DNA of 64,000 nucleotides. Source: Maritalea porphyrae. Its GTDB lineage: Bacteria; Pseudomonadota; Alphaproteobacteria; Rhizobiales; Devosiaceae. Position numbers and translations under genes: made by a program. The DNA is taken from contig NZ_JAPWGX010000008.1 in the NCBI RefSeq assembly GCF_027213965.1, positions 20,393 through 84,392 on the forward strand, in the 5' to 3' direction. The notes under the pieces were generated by a model. The model did not search any database. It had not been told where the DNA came from and was given only the letters and a program-made list of their open reading frames with translations. Of the stretch, positions 51,991 to 60,869 are shown piece after piece (position 1 is the stretch's first letter; every line of letters starts with the position of its first letter).

Positions 51991-52206
51991 TCATTTGATA
52001 ACGGACACGAAAGAAATTTTGTAAAAATCTTTGAGATCAGGCCCGTCGTCGCTGCTTGTGGCAAATCCCAGGAGATCATTTGATGCCCTGTTTTGCACGT
52101 CTCCATCGACAATAAAATTCACATTTCCACCCTGAATTTGCCCGGACATAAATCCAAGCAATTGAGCATGTTCAACATCATTGTTAGGTTCAATCTCCAC
52201 TTCCAT
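51991..52206 (-). pseudogene. Small gene cut by the right end of IS3 copy 2
   Basis: A minus-strand frame from ATG 52206 encodes MEVEIEPNNDVEHAQLLGFM and on to KDFYKISF, then enters the IS at 52007 and stops there. Gly/Asn/Asp-rich with IQGGNVNFIVDGDVQNRA. Family not recognised. It lies directly after the FG-GAP gene on the same strand. Confidence 0.4.
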
Positions 52207-52210
52207 CACC

Positions 52211-53035
52211 CCAATTAGACTACAGCCAAAACCCGATTTTTGTCACTCACACCAAAGCGAACGGATCGTCCATCACCCCAACAAGGTTGATCAGCAACTC
52301 ACCATTGTTCGCATCAAGTGCGGCATTGTAATAGCCATCAATTGCGTTCTTGGCGGCAGTGATGCTGCCCGCTGTGCCATCATATAAAGCCATCGCCGCT
52401 TTGCCATTATCCACATTGCTCAGGCCCTTAATGACAGAATAATAGGCACCAATGTTGGCTTTGTTGGTGAAATAATCAACGTCCGTTTGGCTGCCAGTTG
52501 CTGCCTTTGCGCCATTGATGATCGCCAGCAAGAAAATTGGCTTGCTCACCACACCATCATCCAACTGCTTCACCCAATAGTTAAAGCCCTCAGTGTCTGG
52601 TGCGCGGCCCAAGAAGTTTTGATAAACCGCTGTTACAAAGCCTGATGTATCATCTGGGTTTGTGTAAAGCGCTTTGGTTTCAGGTTGAACATAAAAGCTC
52701 TCAGCAATTTGGTTTTTGCTCATGCCTTCGCTCAAACGCGTGCCCCAATAAAACAGCCCCTCAGCATCCGGTGCGCGGTTAAAGTAGGCAATATACATTT
52801 CAATGAAGGCTGAAAGATCAGCCGAAGACACATTGACCACGCCATCAAGCACATCCAAATTGACGTCTTTCGCGCCTGTTTGAAAGTCGATTTTTTCGAT
52901 CGAAATCAGACTGTCAGTGCCTTCAGCACCTGAGCGATCCTGCACATTTACCGCACCACCTTTATTGATGGTAATCGAAAAATGTTTCGCATCACCTGCA
53001 TAAATGGCTGTATCTGTGCCTGCACCACCATCGAT
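52211..53035. repeat. 825-bp direct repeat, copy A
   Basis: Identical by eye to 60045-60869 (constant offset 7834). It covers the last 263 codons of the 742-aa protein, its stop, and 36 bp beyond. Sequence similarity stops abruptly at both sides. Confidence 0.9.
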
Positions 53036-54475
53036 AGTGTCGTTGCCAGACGTCAGCGTGAAACTGTCATCACCATTTGTGGGATGAAAGACGCCGAATT
53101 GCGAAGCAAAAACATCGATAGTATAACTCAAGCCGTAAGGGTTGGTGTCCGATCTCGCTACCGTATTGTAGACAGCAGACAATAAAACAATGTCAGCGAC
53201 ACCGTCGGCATTAACATCCCCCATCATTGTTCTGGCAGAACCGGAATTGCTATCTGGATATGAGGCGACTAAGTTTGCTTCCGCAGTTGAAAATGACGTA
53301 TTCTCAACAAAAGGAGAAAACACACCATTGTTATTCACAAAAATGGCGCTTGAAATGTCTGCTGATTGACCGTGAAAATATGGCTGCATGAGATCTAAAT
53401 CACCGTCCCCATCAACGTCACCCAAGAATAGTTCATTCAGTGCGTGGTTTTTTTGGTTGTCCTTGTCATAGTTTGTTGCGGGGATAAACCGCCCAGCAAA
53501 GCTTTGCAAAGTGACATCTTCAAACACTCCGGCTGATGTTTGGCGGTAGTACGTCACAAAGCTGCCCTTGCCGGGTTCCTCCGACGAAATACCAGTGTTC
53601 ACCTCTGCTACCCCGATGAAGTCGTCAAATCCATTTCCATCAAAGTCGGCGACCTGGATGGATTCGTAACCGTAAAAGTCTGAAAGACCATCTGGCCTAG
53701 CATCAAGAACAATTGTACTAGATTTAAAATTGCCGCTACCATTGTTCAAAAGAATGTGAAAGTTAGAAGCCTCACTAAAGTCCGGAGAAGTGTTCGAATA
53801 TGGCGCAGTAATAAGATCTTTGTATCCATCACCATTTGCGTCTAAAAAGGCAACGGTTCCGGCACCGAGTGGCTTGGCAGAACCAGAGGTTTGCCATTGT
53901 GTTACGTAATCCGGAAGCCGGACACTGCTTTCGTTGCTAAACCCACCTGTTCCATCATTTACAAATATGTCTACGATTTCAGCATCGAGCGCGGCAACTG
54001 CAAAGTCTAGATCGCCATCGCCGTCAATATCAGCAACGTTTTGAGCGCCATGCCAAAAAGACTGTTCTTGCTGAATACCTAATGTACTGTTTATTAGGCC
54101 CGACTCTGAAGACAGATAGAGGGTATTGAAGAAACCTGGATAAGGCGGACTACCGGTTTCGCGCCCGTGGTCGATATAAAGAATATCGTTTTTGCCGTCA
54201 CCATTGAAATCGTAGATTAGCGTATCATTGACCCATTCTTGAGCAATGGGAGTTGATGAGAAAACCTCCGAGTTGCCTTCGTAAAAACTACCATCTCCCT
54301 TGTTAAGAAGTACAACCGGCACGATATCGTATTGACCAACTGACACATCAATGCTCGAGGCTACGGCTAGAACTAAGTCATTGAAGCCATCGTTGTTTAT
54401 ATCACCAACGACAAAGCTCTCCATGTTTCCCATGTCAGCCAACTTCAGGTTTGAAGAAACAAAGCTCCACTGCAT
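52247..54475 (-). CDS. FG-GAP/VCBS repeat protein with C-terminal DUF4214
   Basis: ATG 54475 with GGAGG gives 742 residues. Residues 1-470 hold many calcium-type FG-GAP/VCBS loops (DINNDGFNDLVLAV, DFNGDGKNDILYI, DIDGDGDLDFAVAA, DVNADGVADIVLLS), expected to fold as a beta-propeller. A GxDxxDGGAGTDTA RTX-like stretch leads to DUF4214 (about 560-700: LSAFIEMYIAYFNRAPDAEG, VYQNFLGRAPDTEGFNYWV in part). No N-terminal signal peptide, so type I secretion or surface display is likely. The C-terminal third is identical to that of the 761-aa protein. Confidence 0.85.
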   Translation of the reverse strand: MQWSFVSSNLKLADMGNMESFVVGDINNDGFNDLVLAVASSIDVSVGQYDIVPVVLLNKGDGSFYEGNSEVFSSTPIAQEWVNDTLIYDFNGDGKNDILYIDHGRETGSPPYPGFFNTLYLSSESGLINSTLGIQQEQSFWHGAQNVADIDGDGDLDFAVAALDAEIVDIFVNDGTGGFSNESSVRLPDYVTQWQTSGSAKPLGAGTVAFLDANGDGYKDLITAPYSNTSPDFSEASNFHILLNNGSGNFKSSTIVLDARPDGLSDFYGYESIQVADFDGNGFDDFIGVAEVNTGISSEEPGKGSFVTYYRQTSAGVFEDVTLQSFAGRFIPATNYDKDNQKNHALNELFLGDVDGDGDLDLMQPYFHGQSADISSAIFVNNNGVFSPFVENTSFSTAEANLVASYPDSNSGSARTMMGDVNADGVADIVLLSAVYNTVARSDTNPYGLSYTIDVFASQFGVFHPTNGDDSFTLTSGNDTIDGGAGTDTAIYAGDAKHFSITINKGGAVNVQDRSGAEGTDSLISIEKIDFQTGAKDVNLDVLDGVVNVSSADLSAFIEMYIAYFNRAPDAEGLFYWGTRLSEGMSKNQIAESFYVQPETKALYTNPDDTSGFVTAVYQNFLGRAPDTEGFNYWVKQLDDGVVSKPIFLLAIINGAKAATGSQTDVDYFTNKANIGAYYSVIKGLSNVDNGKAAMALYDGTAGSITAAKNAIDGYYNAALDANNGELLINLVGVMDDPFALV

Positions 54476-54584
54476 AGGCCCCTCCTTTTTTCCCTCGAAT
54501 AAGATGAAATTCACTGACTAGTTGTTTAAACGTCCCAGTCCGATATGACCCGACCAATGTCTACCTTCAGCATGGTCTCACCAA

Positions 54585-57500
54585 CTAAAATGTAAAGTCT
54601 GCAGCCTCCAGATCAACTTTGTTCAAACCGATCAGCTTGACGCTATCGTCGACATCAAGCTGTATCACGACGTTGCCTCCTTGATCAGTTGAGGCGGCTT
54701 TTAATGCCGTTATGTCGGCAAATCCGAAATCGCTAATGTCAATTATATCTGCCCCATCCTTGAAATCTCGGATTGTGTCATTGCCAGATCCGTTTGCGAA
54801 AACAAAGGTATCATTGTCTTTCGCGCCAACCAAATAGTCATTGCCCGCACCGCCTATTATTGTATCGTCACCTTGCCCAGCAATTATGCGATCTGCACCC
54901 CCTGTGCCGTTAAGAGTGTTATTGCCATCGGTTCCTACAAGCGTTGCAATGCTTGCACCGGCTTCTTCCCCGCCAAATACCACATAGCTGGAACCAGCAG
55001 TTGCGCCCTGCGGGCCAGCATTGTACGCCCCGATAATCAAATCATCGAAACCATCCCCATTGACGTCACCTGCTGAGCTGACTGAGAATCCCGAAAAATC
55101 ACCGACATCGACGCCATTGATAACAAAACCAGGGCCAGTGCCGGATTCAAAGTTCGAAAGCTCCACAGCCACTTGATCGGCCTTACCAAATACAACATAG
55201 CTGGCACCTGCATTAGACGCGCCTGATGGATCTGCATTGTATGCTCCGATGATCAAATCATCGAAACCATCCCCATTGACATCACCTGCCAAACTCACCG
55301 AACGTCCAGAATTGTCATCAATGTCGACGCCATTGATGACAAAACCAGGACCAGTCCCAGCTTCAATGCTCGAAAGCTCCACAGCTGTTTGATCGGCTTT
55401 ACCAAACACAACATAGCTAGAACCTGTATCCGACCCGCCTGATAGGTCTGCTCGGTAAGCGCCTATGATCAGGTCATCCAATCCATCTCCGTTGACATCA
55501 CCTGCCGAGCTCACGGAAAAACCAGAAATATCACCGATATCGACACCGTTGATGACAAAACCAAGGCCAGTCCCAGCTTCAATTGTCGAAAGCTCCACAG
55601 CCAATTGATCGGCTTTACCAAACACAACATAGCTGGAGCCAGAATCAACCACTCCTGAAGGATCTGCATACTGTGCACCGATGAATAAATCATCGAAACC
55701 ATCCCCATTTACGTCACCTGCTGAGCTGACTGAGTTTCCCGAAATATCACTGGCATCGACACCGTTAATGACAAAACCAGGACCTGTCCCCGCCTCAATG
55801 CTCGAAAGCTCTACAGCCATTTGATCGGCTTTGCCGAACACAACATAGCTGGAACCTGCTGACATCACATCTGAAGGATCTGCACCGTATGCACCGATGA
55901 GTAAATCATCGAAACCATCCCCGTTGACATCACCTGCTGAGCTCACGGAATAACCAGAAAGATCACTGACATCGACACCGTTGATAACAAAACCAGGGCC
56001 AGTTCCCGATTCTATCGTCGAAAGTTCAATAGGTTCGAATATCGGGTTTACGACCAAACTAAAAGCGCTTGAAACCGGAACGGATCCATCCTCGTCACCA
56101 TCTTCAACAACTACATTAAAACCAGCCGCGAGTGTGTTTGATCCATCATGTTGGAAAGACACTGTATTATTTGCTAGTTGTGTACCCGTGAAACTGGTTT
56201 GCGCGATGCCACCAACTTTGATTAGTCCATTGCTCAAGTTTGATACGGTAAACACCACGTTGTCAGCATTATCGTCTTGATCTGTGAACCCTAGATCAGC
56301 TCCTGTTAGCGCCACGGTGCTGCCTTCATCAACCGTCGCAGATAAATCTCCAGTTATTGTCGGCGCGTCATTTACATTTGTAATCTGAACAGTTGCCAAT
56401 GCAGAGGTGGCGTCCGGTGTCGCCCCAATCGAAACATCATCAACACTCACACCAACCGAAAAGCTCGGGCTCGTCTCAAAGTCTAATGCGGTGCCCGCTT
56501 TTAGAAACAGCTCAACACCGTCAATTTCAAAATTCGCTGCGTCTGCACCCGTTAAGGCAAGCACATTGGTGCCAATTTCATCGTCACTCACAACGATATC
56601 AGCAACCTTCACCCGAGATGCCGTGTTCGTATCTTCTGCAAGCGAAACCACATTGCTCAACGCAACAGCAGTCGGTGCCTCATTTGCATTTGTAACCTGA
56701 ACAGTTGCCAATGCTGAAGTGGCGTCCGGTGTCGCCCCAACAGAAACATCATCAACGCTCACACCAACTGAAAAGCTAGGGTCTGTTTCAAAGTCTAATG
56801 CGGTGCCCGCTTTTAGATACAGCTCAACACCATCAATTTCAAACTTCGCCGCATCTGCACCCGTCAAGGCGAACACATTGGTGCCAAGTCCATCGTCAGT
56901 CACAACGATATCAGCAACCTTCACACGAGATGCCGTATTGGCGTCTTCTGCAAGCGATACAACATTGCTCAGGGCAACAGCGGTCGGTGCGTCATTTGTT
57001 GGCGTGGAGGTTCCACCTCCATTGTCGCTTCCACTTTCATCGACAATGTCATCATCAATACTGTCAGCATCCACATCCCCGACATCCTGACTTTTGATTA
57101 AGTCAGCATTTATTCCCTTACCGTCTTCTAACAACACAGCATTGCTGATTTTCTGTACTGCGGCGCTAGGATCATCAGACTTCAACGCGAGAGTGAGGTC
57201 GTCAGCAATTTTCCCCAACGTTGCCTTTTGAACCTTCGCAATATCTACGAGCGCATTTTTAGTGTCTTTTGAAGAGCTGCCAGATGCGAGATTTGCCGTT
57301 GCGGTGCTAATCTCCTTGCTCGCCGCGGCGGATAAAACGGAGATACTCTTGGCAATCGAATTCACATGTGCTTGAGATTCAACAGACAATAACTTAGCCG
57401 AAACATCCTCAAGCAAATTGACCATAAGGTCACTACTATTATCTTCGCCAGCACTCGATGCGTCTAAATCCAACACACCGTTAGGACCCAGCAAGTTGAG

Positions 57501-58604
57501 TTGATGCGCTAACCCCTCGTAAAGTGCATTGCTCGCAGTTTCGCTGCCGATAGCATCGTCAGCACCAACAATAACCGCAGTACCAAGACGAACATAAACA
57601 GCGACCTTTGCAGCAAGTGCGTATAGTTGGGTTGCTTGCATATCAGATAAATTATCAGCCGCTGGCTCGCTATCTCCCTCGGTTGACTCTTTCACAATAT
57701 CTGTTTGCGCAAGATCTACCTTGATATCAGCAAACCCAAATACATTTTTTAACACCGCTTGCGCATCAATAACTTTTTGTTCAAGCGTTTTAGAAGTTGA
57801 TGCATCGGCATCTGCCAGTTTGCTTATGAGTGTTGTAAGGGGCGTTACAACTTTTGAACCCGCTGGAGCTTCCATTTGACCAACAAATGGCAAATTGGTG
57901 GCAATATCGACGCCGCCAAACGCTATTAATTTTCCAGTGGCGGTCCCGAAAGGAAATTCAAAATTTCCCAGATCATCGGTAGTAACCGTAGGCTCATTTA
58001 CGCCTATTACGCCGTCGCCATCCACATCAACGCCAACAGTTGCGCCAGCAATCTTCCCGTCGATTACGACGCCCTTTTGGAGAAAAAATTCGTCGGCTGC
58101 AGCCTTCGATAGTTCGATGGTGGCTGCATCAGACCCGATTTCACTAAGTGCATTTTTCGACGCTAATTTTGCTCCTTCACCAAATACAAATCCGCTGATA
58201 TCGTTCGCCTGTGATGTCCAATATTCCGCGACTTCCAACTTATTCGACAAAAGCTCCGCATCATCACCCAGCGCACCGCTGATGATATCAATGATCATCT
58301 GACCGACTTTTGTTCCTTCGGCAAGCTTTCCCATCCAATAGTTCAGGCCTTCTGCATCGGGCGTTCGATGGAACAGGTTTGCGTAAACCGCAACAAGAAA
58401 CTCATCAGGTGTGTTAGTTGTTTGCTCTGCAAAATACGGGTATAAACTGGTGCTTTCAGCCTGAACAGAAAATGATTGGGCAATTTCAGCAAATGACATT
58501 CCAGATTCAGCGCGATCTACCCAGTATTTTATCCCATTTGGGTCAGGTGCACGGTTAAAGTATCCAATATAAAGCCGCGTTATGATCTGATAATTGGTCA
58601 ACAT
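54585..58604 (-). CDS. Giant RTX-type protein: DUF4214, cadherin-like, FG-GAP and calcium-binding repeats
   Basis: 1339 residues from ATG 58604. Order: DUF4214 at 1-120 (RLYIGYFNRAPDPNGIKYW); a linker with DVDGDGVIGVNEPTV; an Ala/Ser-rich helical part to 530; two nearly identical cadherin-like units of about 104 aa (535-740, each NVVSLAEDxNTASRVKVADI); a third unit TITGDLSATVDEGSTVAL; five FG-GAP units of about 70 aa (855-1210, each GPGFVINGVD...AGDVNGDGFDD); RTX loops (GGADRIIAGQGDDTIIGGAG) and a serralysin-like end (DIIDISDFGFADI). No signal peptide: a type I secretion substrate, probably an adhesin. Confidence 0.85.
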   Translation of the reverse strand: MLTNYQIITRLYIGYFNRAPDPNGIKYWVDRAESGMSFAEIAQSFSVQAESTSLYPYFAEQTTNTPDEFLVAVYANLFHRTPDAEGLNYWMGKLAEGTKVGQMIIDIISGALGDDAELLSNKLEVAEYWTSQANDISGFVFGEGAKLASKNALSEIGSDAATIELSKAAADEFFLQKGVVIDGKIAGATVGVDVDGDGVIGVNEPTVTTDDLGNFEFPFGTATGKLIAFGGVDIATNLPFVGQMEAPAGSKVVTPLTTLISKLADADASTSKTLEQKVIDAQAVLKNVFGFADIKVDLAQTDIVKESTEGDSEPAADNLSDMQATQLYALAAKVAVYVRLGTAVIVGADDAIGSETASNALYEGLAHQLNLLGPNGVLDLDASSAGEDNSSDLMVNLLEDVSAKLLSVESQAHVNSIAKSISVLSAAASKEISTATANLASGSSSKDTKNALVDIAKVQKATLGKIADDLTLALKSDDPSAAVQKISNAVLLEDGKGINADLIKSQDVGDVDADSIDDDIVDESGSDNGGGTSTPTNDAPTAVALSNVVSLAEDANTASRVKVADIVVTDDGLGTNVFALTGADAAKFEIDGVELYLKAGTALDFETDPSFSVGVSVDDVSVGATPDATSALATVQVTNANEAPTAVALSNVVSLAEDTNTASRVKVADIVVSDDEIGTNVLALTGADAANFEIDGVELFLKAGTALDFETSPSFSVGVSVDDVSIGATPDATSALATVQITNVNDAPTITGDLSATVDEGSTVALTGADLGFTDQDDNADNVVFTVSNLSNGLIKVGGIAQTSFTGTQLANNTVSFQHDGSNTLAAGFNVVVEDGDEDGSVPVSSAFSLVVNPIFEPIELSTIESGTGPGFVINGVDVSDLSGYSVSSAGDVNGDGFDDLLIGAYGADPSDVMSAGSSYVVFGKADQMAVELSSIEAGTGPGFVINGVDASDISGNSVSSAGDVNGDGFDDLFIGAQYADPSGVVDSGSSYVVFGKADQLAVELSTIEAGTGLGFVINGVDIGDISGFSVSSAGDVNGDGLDDLIIGAYRADLSGGSDTGSSYVVFGKADQTAVELSSIEAGTGPGFVINGVDIDDNSGRSVSLAGDVNGDGFDDLIIGAYNADPSGASNAGASYVVFGKADQVAVELSNFESGTGPGFVINGVDVGDFSGFSVSSAGDVNGDGFDDLIIGAYNAGPQGATAGSSYVVFGGEEAGASIATLVGTDGNNTLNGTGGADRIIAGQGDDTIIGGAGNDYLVGAKDNDTFVFANGSGNDTIRDFKDGADIIDISDFGFADITALKAASTDQGGNVVIQLDVDDSVKLIGLNKVDLEAADFTF
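54975..56036 (-). repeat. Five tandem FG-GAP units inside the giant protein gene
   Basis: About 210-bp units, each encoding GPGFVINGVD, SVSSAGDVNGDGFDDL and SSYVVFGKADQ with few changes. High conservation at DNA level suggests recent unequal recombination. Confidence 0.75.
56385..57000 (-). repeat. Two tandem cadherin-like units (about 312 bp each)
   Basis: Both encode TAVALSNVVSLAED, RVKVADIVV, LKAGTALDFET and PSFSVGVSVDDVS; they differ at few residues. Confidence 0.75.
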
Positions 58605-58802
58605 TTTCCACACTCAAGTTTTTTGATCATGCACTGATGCCAAGACAAACGATTCTAGTTTGCAGCGATCGACGGTCCCCAAACAAACTGGCTATCAAAC
58701 AAGCGCCATCCCAATATGGGAGGCTAAACACCCATATCTCGATCGACATCACCCATTTGGGCTATGTTTTTAAACTTTTATTAGGATTTGGCTCCAGTGG
58801 CG

Positions 58803-58815
58803 CTGACGTCAGACA
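58803..58815 (-). other. Possible solitary IS3-type end after the LuxR gene
   Basis: Read on the minus strand, TGTCTGACGTCAGCGCC starts at 58815, 8 bp past the stop of the regulator. It matches about 20 of 27 bases of the IS3-copy left end (TGTCTGACATCAACGCC...). No transposase follows, so it would be a scar. Confidence 0.3.
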
Positions 58816-58823
58816 GCTTCAAT

Positions 58824-59987
58824 TCAACTTATGAAGCCATGTGAAGGAAGTTCCCAGACCAAACGGGAAAATTGGGTGCGCGTATTACATTCAGTCTTCG
58901 ATAGAATCGACTTTACCTGAATGTTAATTGTAGAGATTGAACGTTCTTTTTGTTCAGCGATTTGGCGATTTGTCAGTCCATCTACCAACATATTTACGAG
59001 AGAAATTTCCGCGTCAGTTAGCCCGTAAACTGTCTTCAATTTTGTGAGCTTGTTGAAAGCAGACCTTTTTGGCACAACAAAAAGTAAAGTGCATTGCTCG
59101 GAAAAGCCAAACGTTCTAATCGGAAAATCAATAAGCATATCTGGCGAAAACTTGGCAAAACGCAGATCAAAGAGTGTGCCGCCCCGTCCAATTTGAGATT
59201 CGATTGAAAATGACTGTAAATTAGATTTCAAATAGAAACTTATCAGTTCTCGGGCACTCATATTGCCCTTGTGTTTTGTGGAACAGGCTAGTTGTCCTTG
59301 TAAATCACATCCGATTGGATAACCCTTTGCAATCATCCTTTGTCCAACTTCATTGGCAAAAACTATGCGCCCTTCTCTTGATAAAACTAGAATTCCTGGA
59401 ACGCCTGCAAAACTGTTTTCTTTCACCAAGGCGGTTTCAAGTTTGCTACCTGCGAGAGCTCGATTAATTTCAAACGCCTGACGCAGGTGCGGCACTAACT
59501 GCTCTACTTTGCGCAACCACGGCGCTTTTAGTTTTTCTGCGTCCTTAGCTCTAATATTCCCCCCCAATGCGAATACGCGAGCGTCGCTTTTGAAAAGAAG
59601 CGTTCCCCCTCCTTGACTAATACTTTCTTGAGGGAGCAGCCAATCATGATAAAATTCGGTTTTTTTCAATTTTTGAGATGGGAACATTTCCTCGCAGTCT
59701 ACCGCTATACCGACAGGCTGACTCATAAAACCGGGTGCCCACGAATTCATACTATGGAAGTGCTGATTGTATGTGAGAATAAACTCAGGATCATAGCCAA
59801 ATTCAGCGAAGTCCAGCGTAAACTCTGTCTCTTGGTCAAACCCAAGAATATGTGTGCAAATGTCACCGGCTGAGACAGAAAGCTTTTGGAGAAAGTACTG
59901 CCAACTTACCTGTCCCATTGCCGCCGAGAATAGCACAGTCGTAAGTTCTGAAAGCTCTTTTGCACTCAAACCTCCTTCGACCGACAT
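58824..59987 (-). CDS. LuxR-type transcriptional regulator (C-terminal HTH)
   Basis: 387 residues. The last 70 are a LuxR/FixJ helix-turn-helix: LTDAEISLVNMLVDGLTNRQ in part, IAEQKERSISTINIQVKSIL and TRTQFSRLVW. Residues about 180-250 look PAS-like (GILVLSREGRIVFANEVGQR). No acyl-homoserine-lactone domain is recognisable. It is on the same strand as, and upstream of, the giant RTX gene and resembles the regulator at 62762, so it may control the large surface proteins (inference). Confidence 0.85.
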   Translation of the reverse strand: MSVEGGLSAKELSELTTVLFSAAMGQVSWQYFLQKLSVSAGDICTHILGFDQETEFTLDFAEFGYDPEFILTYNQHFHSMNSWAPGFMSQPVGIAVDCEEMFPSQKLKKTEFYHDWLLPQESISQGGGTLLFKSDARVFALGGNIRAKDAEKLKAPWLRKVEQLVPHLRQAFEINRALAGSKLETALVKENSFAGVPGILVLSREGRIVFANEVGQRMIAKGYPIGCDLQGQLACSTKHKGNMSARELISFYLKSNLQSFSIESQIGRGGTLFDLRFAKFSPDMLIDFPIRTFGFSEQCTLLFVVPKRSAFNKLTKLKTVYGLTDAEISLVNMLVDGLTNRQIAEQKERSISTINIQVKSILSKTECNTRTQFSRLVWELPSHGFIS

Positions 59988-60044
59988 CGTTCACTCTTTC
60001 TGTTATCAATTAAATATTCAGTATGAGTCGGATTGAGCTGCTCT

Positions 60045-60869
60045 CCAATTAGACTACAGCCAAAACCCGATTTTTGTCACTCACACCAAAGCGAACGGAT
60101 CGTCCATCACCCCAACAAGGTTGATCAGCAACTCACCATTGTTCGCATCAAGTGCGGCATTGTAATAGCCATCAATTGCGTTCTTGGCGGCAGTGATGCT
60201 GCCCGCTGTGCCATCATATAAAGCCATCGCCGCTTTGCCATTATCCACATTGCTCAGGCCCTTAATGACAGAATAATAGGCACCAATGTTGGCTTTGTTG
60301 GTGAAATAATCAACGTCCGTTTGGCTGCCAGTTGCTGCCTTTGCGCCATTGATGATCGCCAGCAAGAAAATTGGCTTGCTCACCACACCATCATCCAACT
60401 GCTTCACCCAATAGTTAAAGCCCTCAGTGTCTGGTGCGCGGCCCAAGAAGTTTTGATAAACCGCTGTTACAAAGCCTGATGTATCATCTGGGTTTGTGTA
60501 AAGCGCTTTGGTTTCAGGTTGAACATAAAAGCTCTCAGCAATTTGGTTTTTGCTCATGCCTTCGCTCAAACGCGTGCCCCAATAAAACAGCCCCTCAGCA
60601 TCCGGTGCGCGGTTAAAGTAGGCAATATACATTTCAATGAAGGCTGAAAGATCAGCCGAAGACACATTGACCACGCCATCAAGCACATCCAAATTGACGT
60701 CTTTCGCGCCTGTTTGAAAGTCGATTTTTTCGATCGAAATCAGACTGTCAGTGCCTTCAGCACCTGAGCGATCCTGCACATTTACCGCACCACCTTTATT
60801 GATGGTAATCGAAAAATGTTTCGCATCACCTGCATAAATGGCTGTATCTGTGCCTGCACCACCATCGAT
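60045..60869. repeat. 825-bp direct repeat, copy B
   Basis: Identical by eye to 52211-53035. Covers the 3' third of the 761-aa protein gene, stop codon and 36 bp of downstream DNA. Confidence 0.9.

Larger units (their letters stand above)
50499..52007 (+). mobile_element. IS3-family element, copy 2, complete
   Basis: 1509 bp. Left end TGTCTGACATCAA; right end TTGATAACGGACA, an imperfect inverted repeat of it, with further inner similarity (TCTGGTTCAT). ACC precedes the left end of both copies; no matching target duplication follows the right end, consistent with deletion. Confidence 0.85.

Noticed and set aside
56407..57090. Ser/Thr-rich frames opposite the cadherin-like repeats
   Set aside because: Antisense shadows of the repeated coding sequence of the giant protein.
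52211..60869. Ancient paralogy as the explanation for the shared 825 bp
   Set aside because: Identity is complete by eye and stops abruptly at both ends, including noncoding DNA, which requires a recent exchange.
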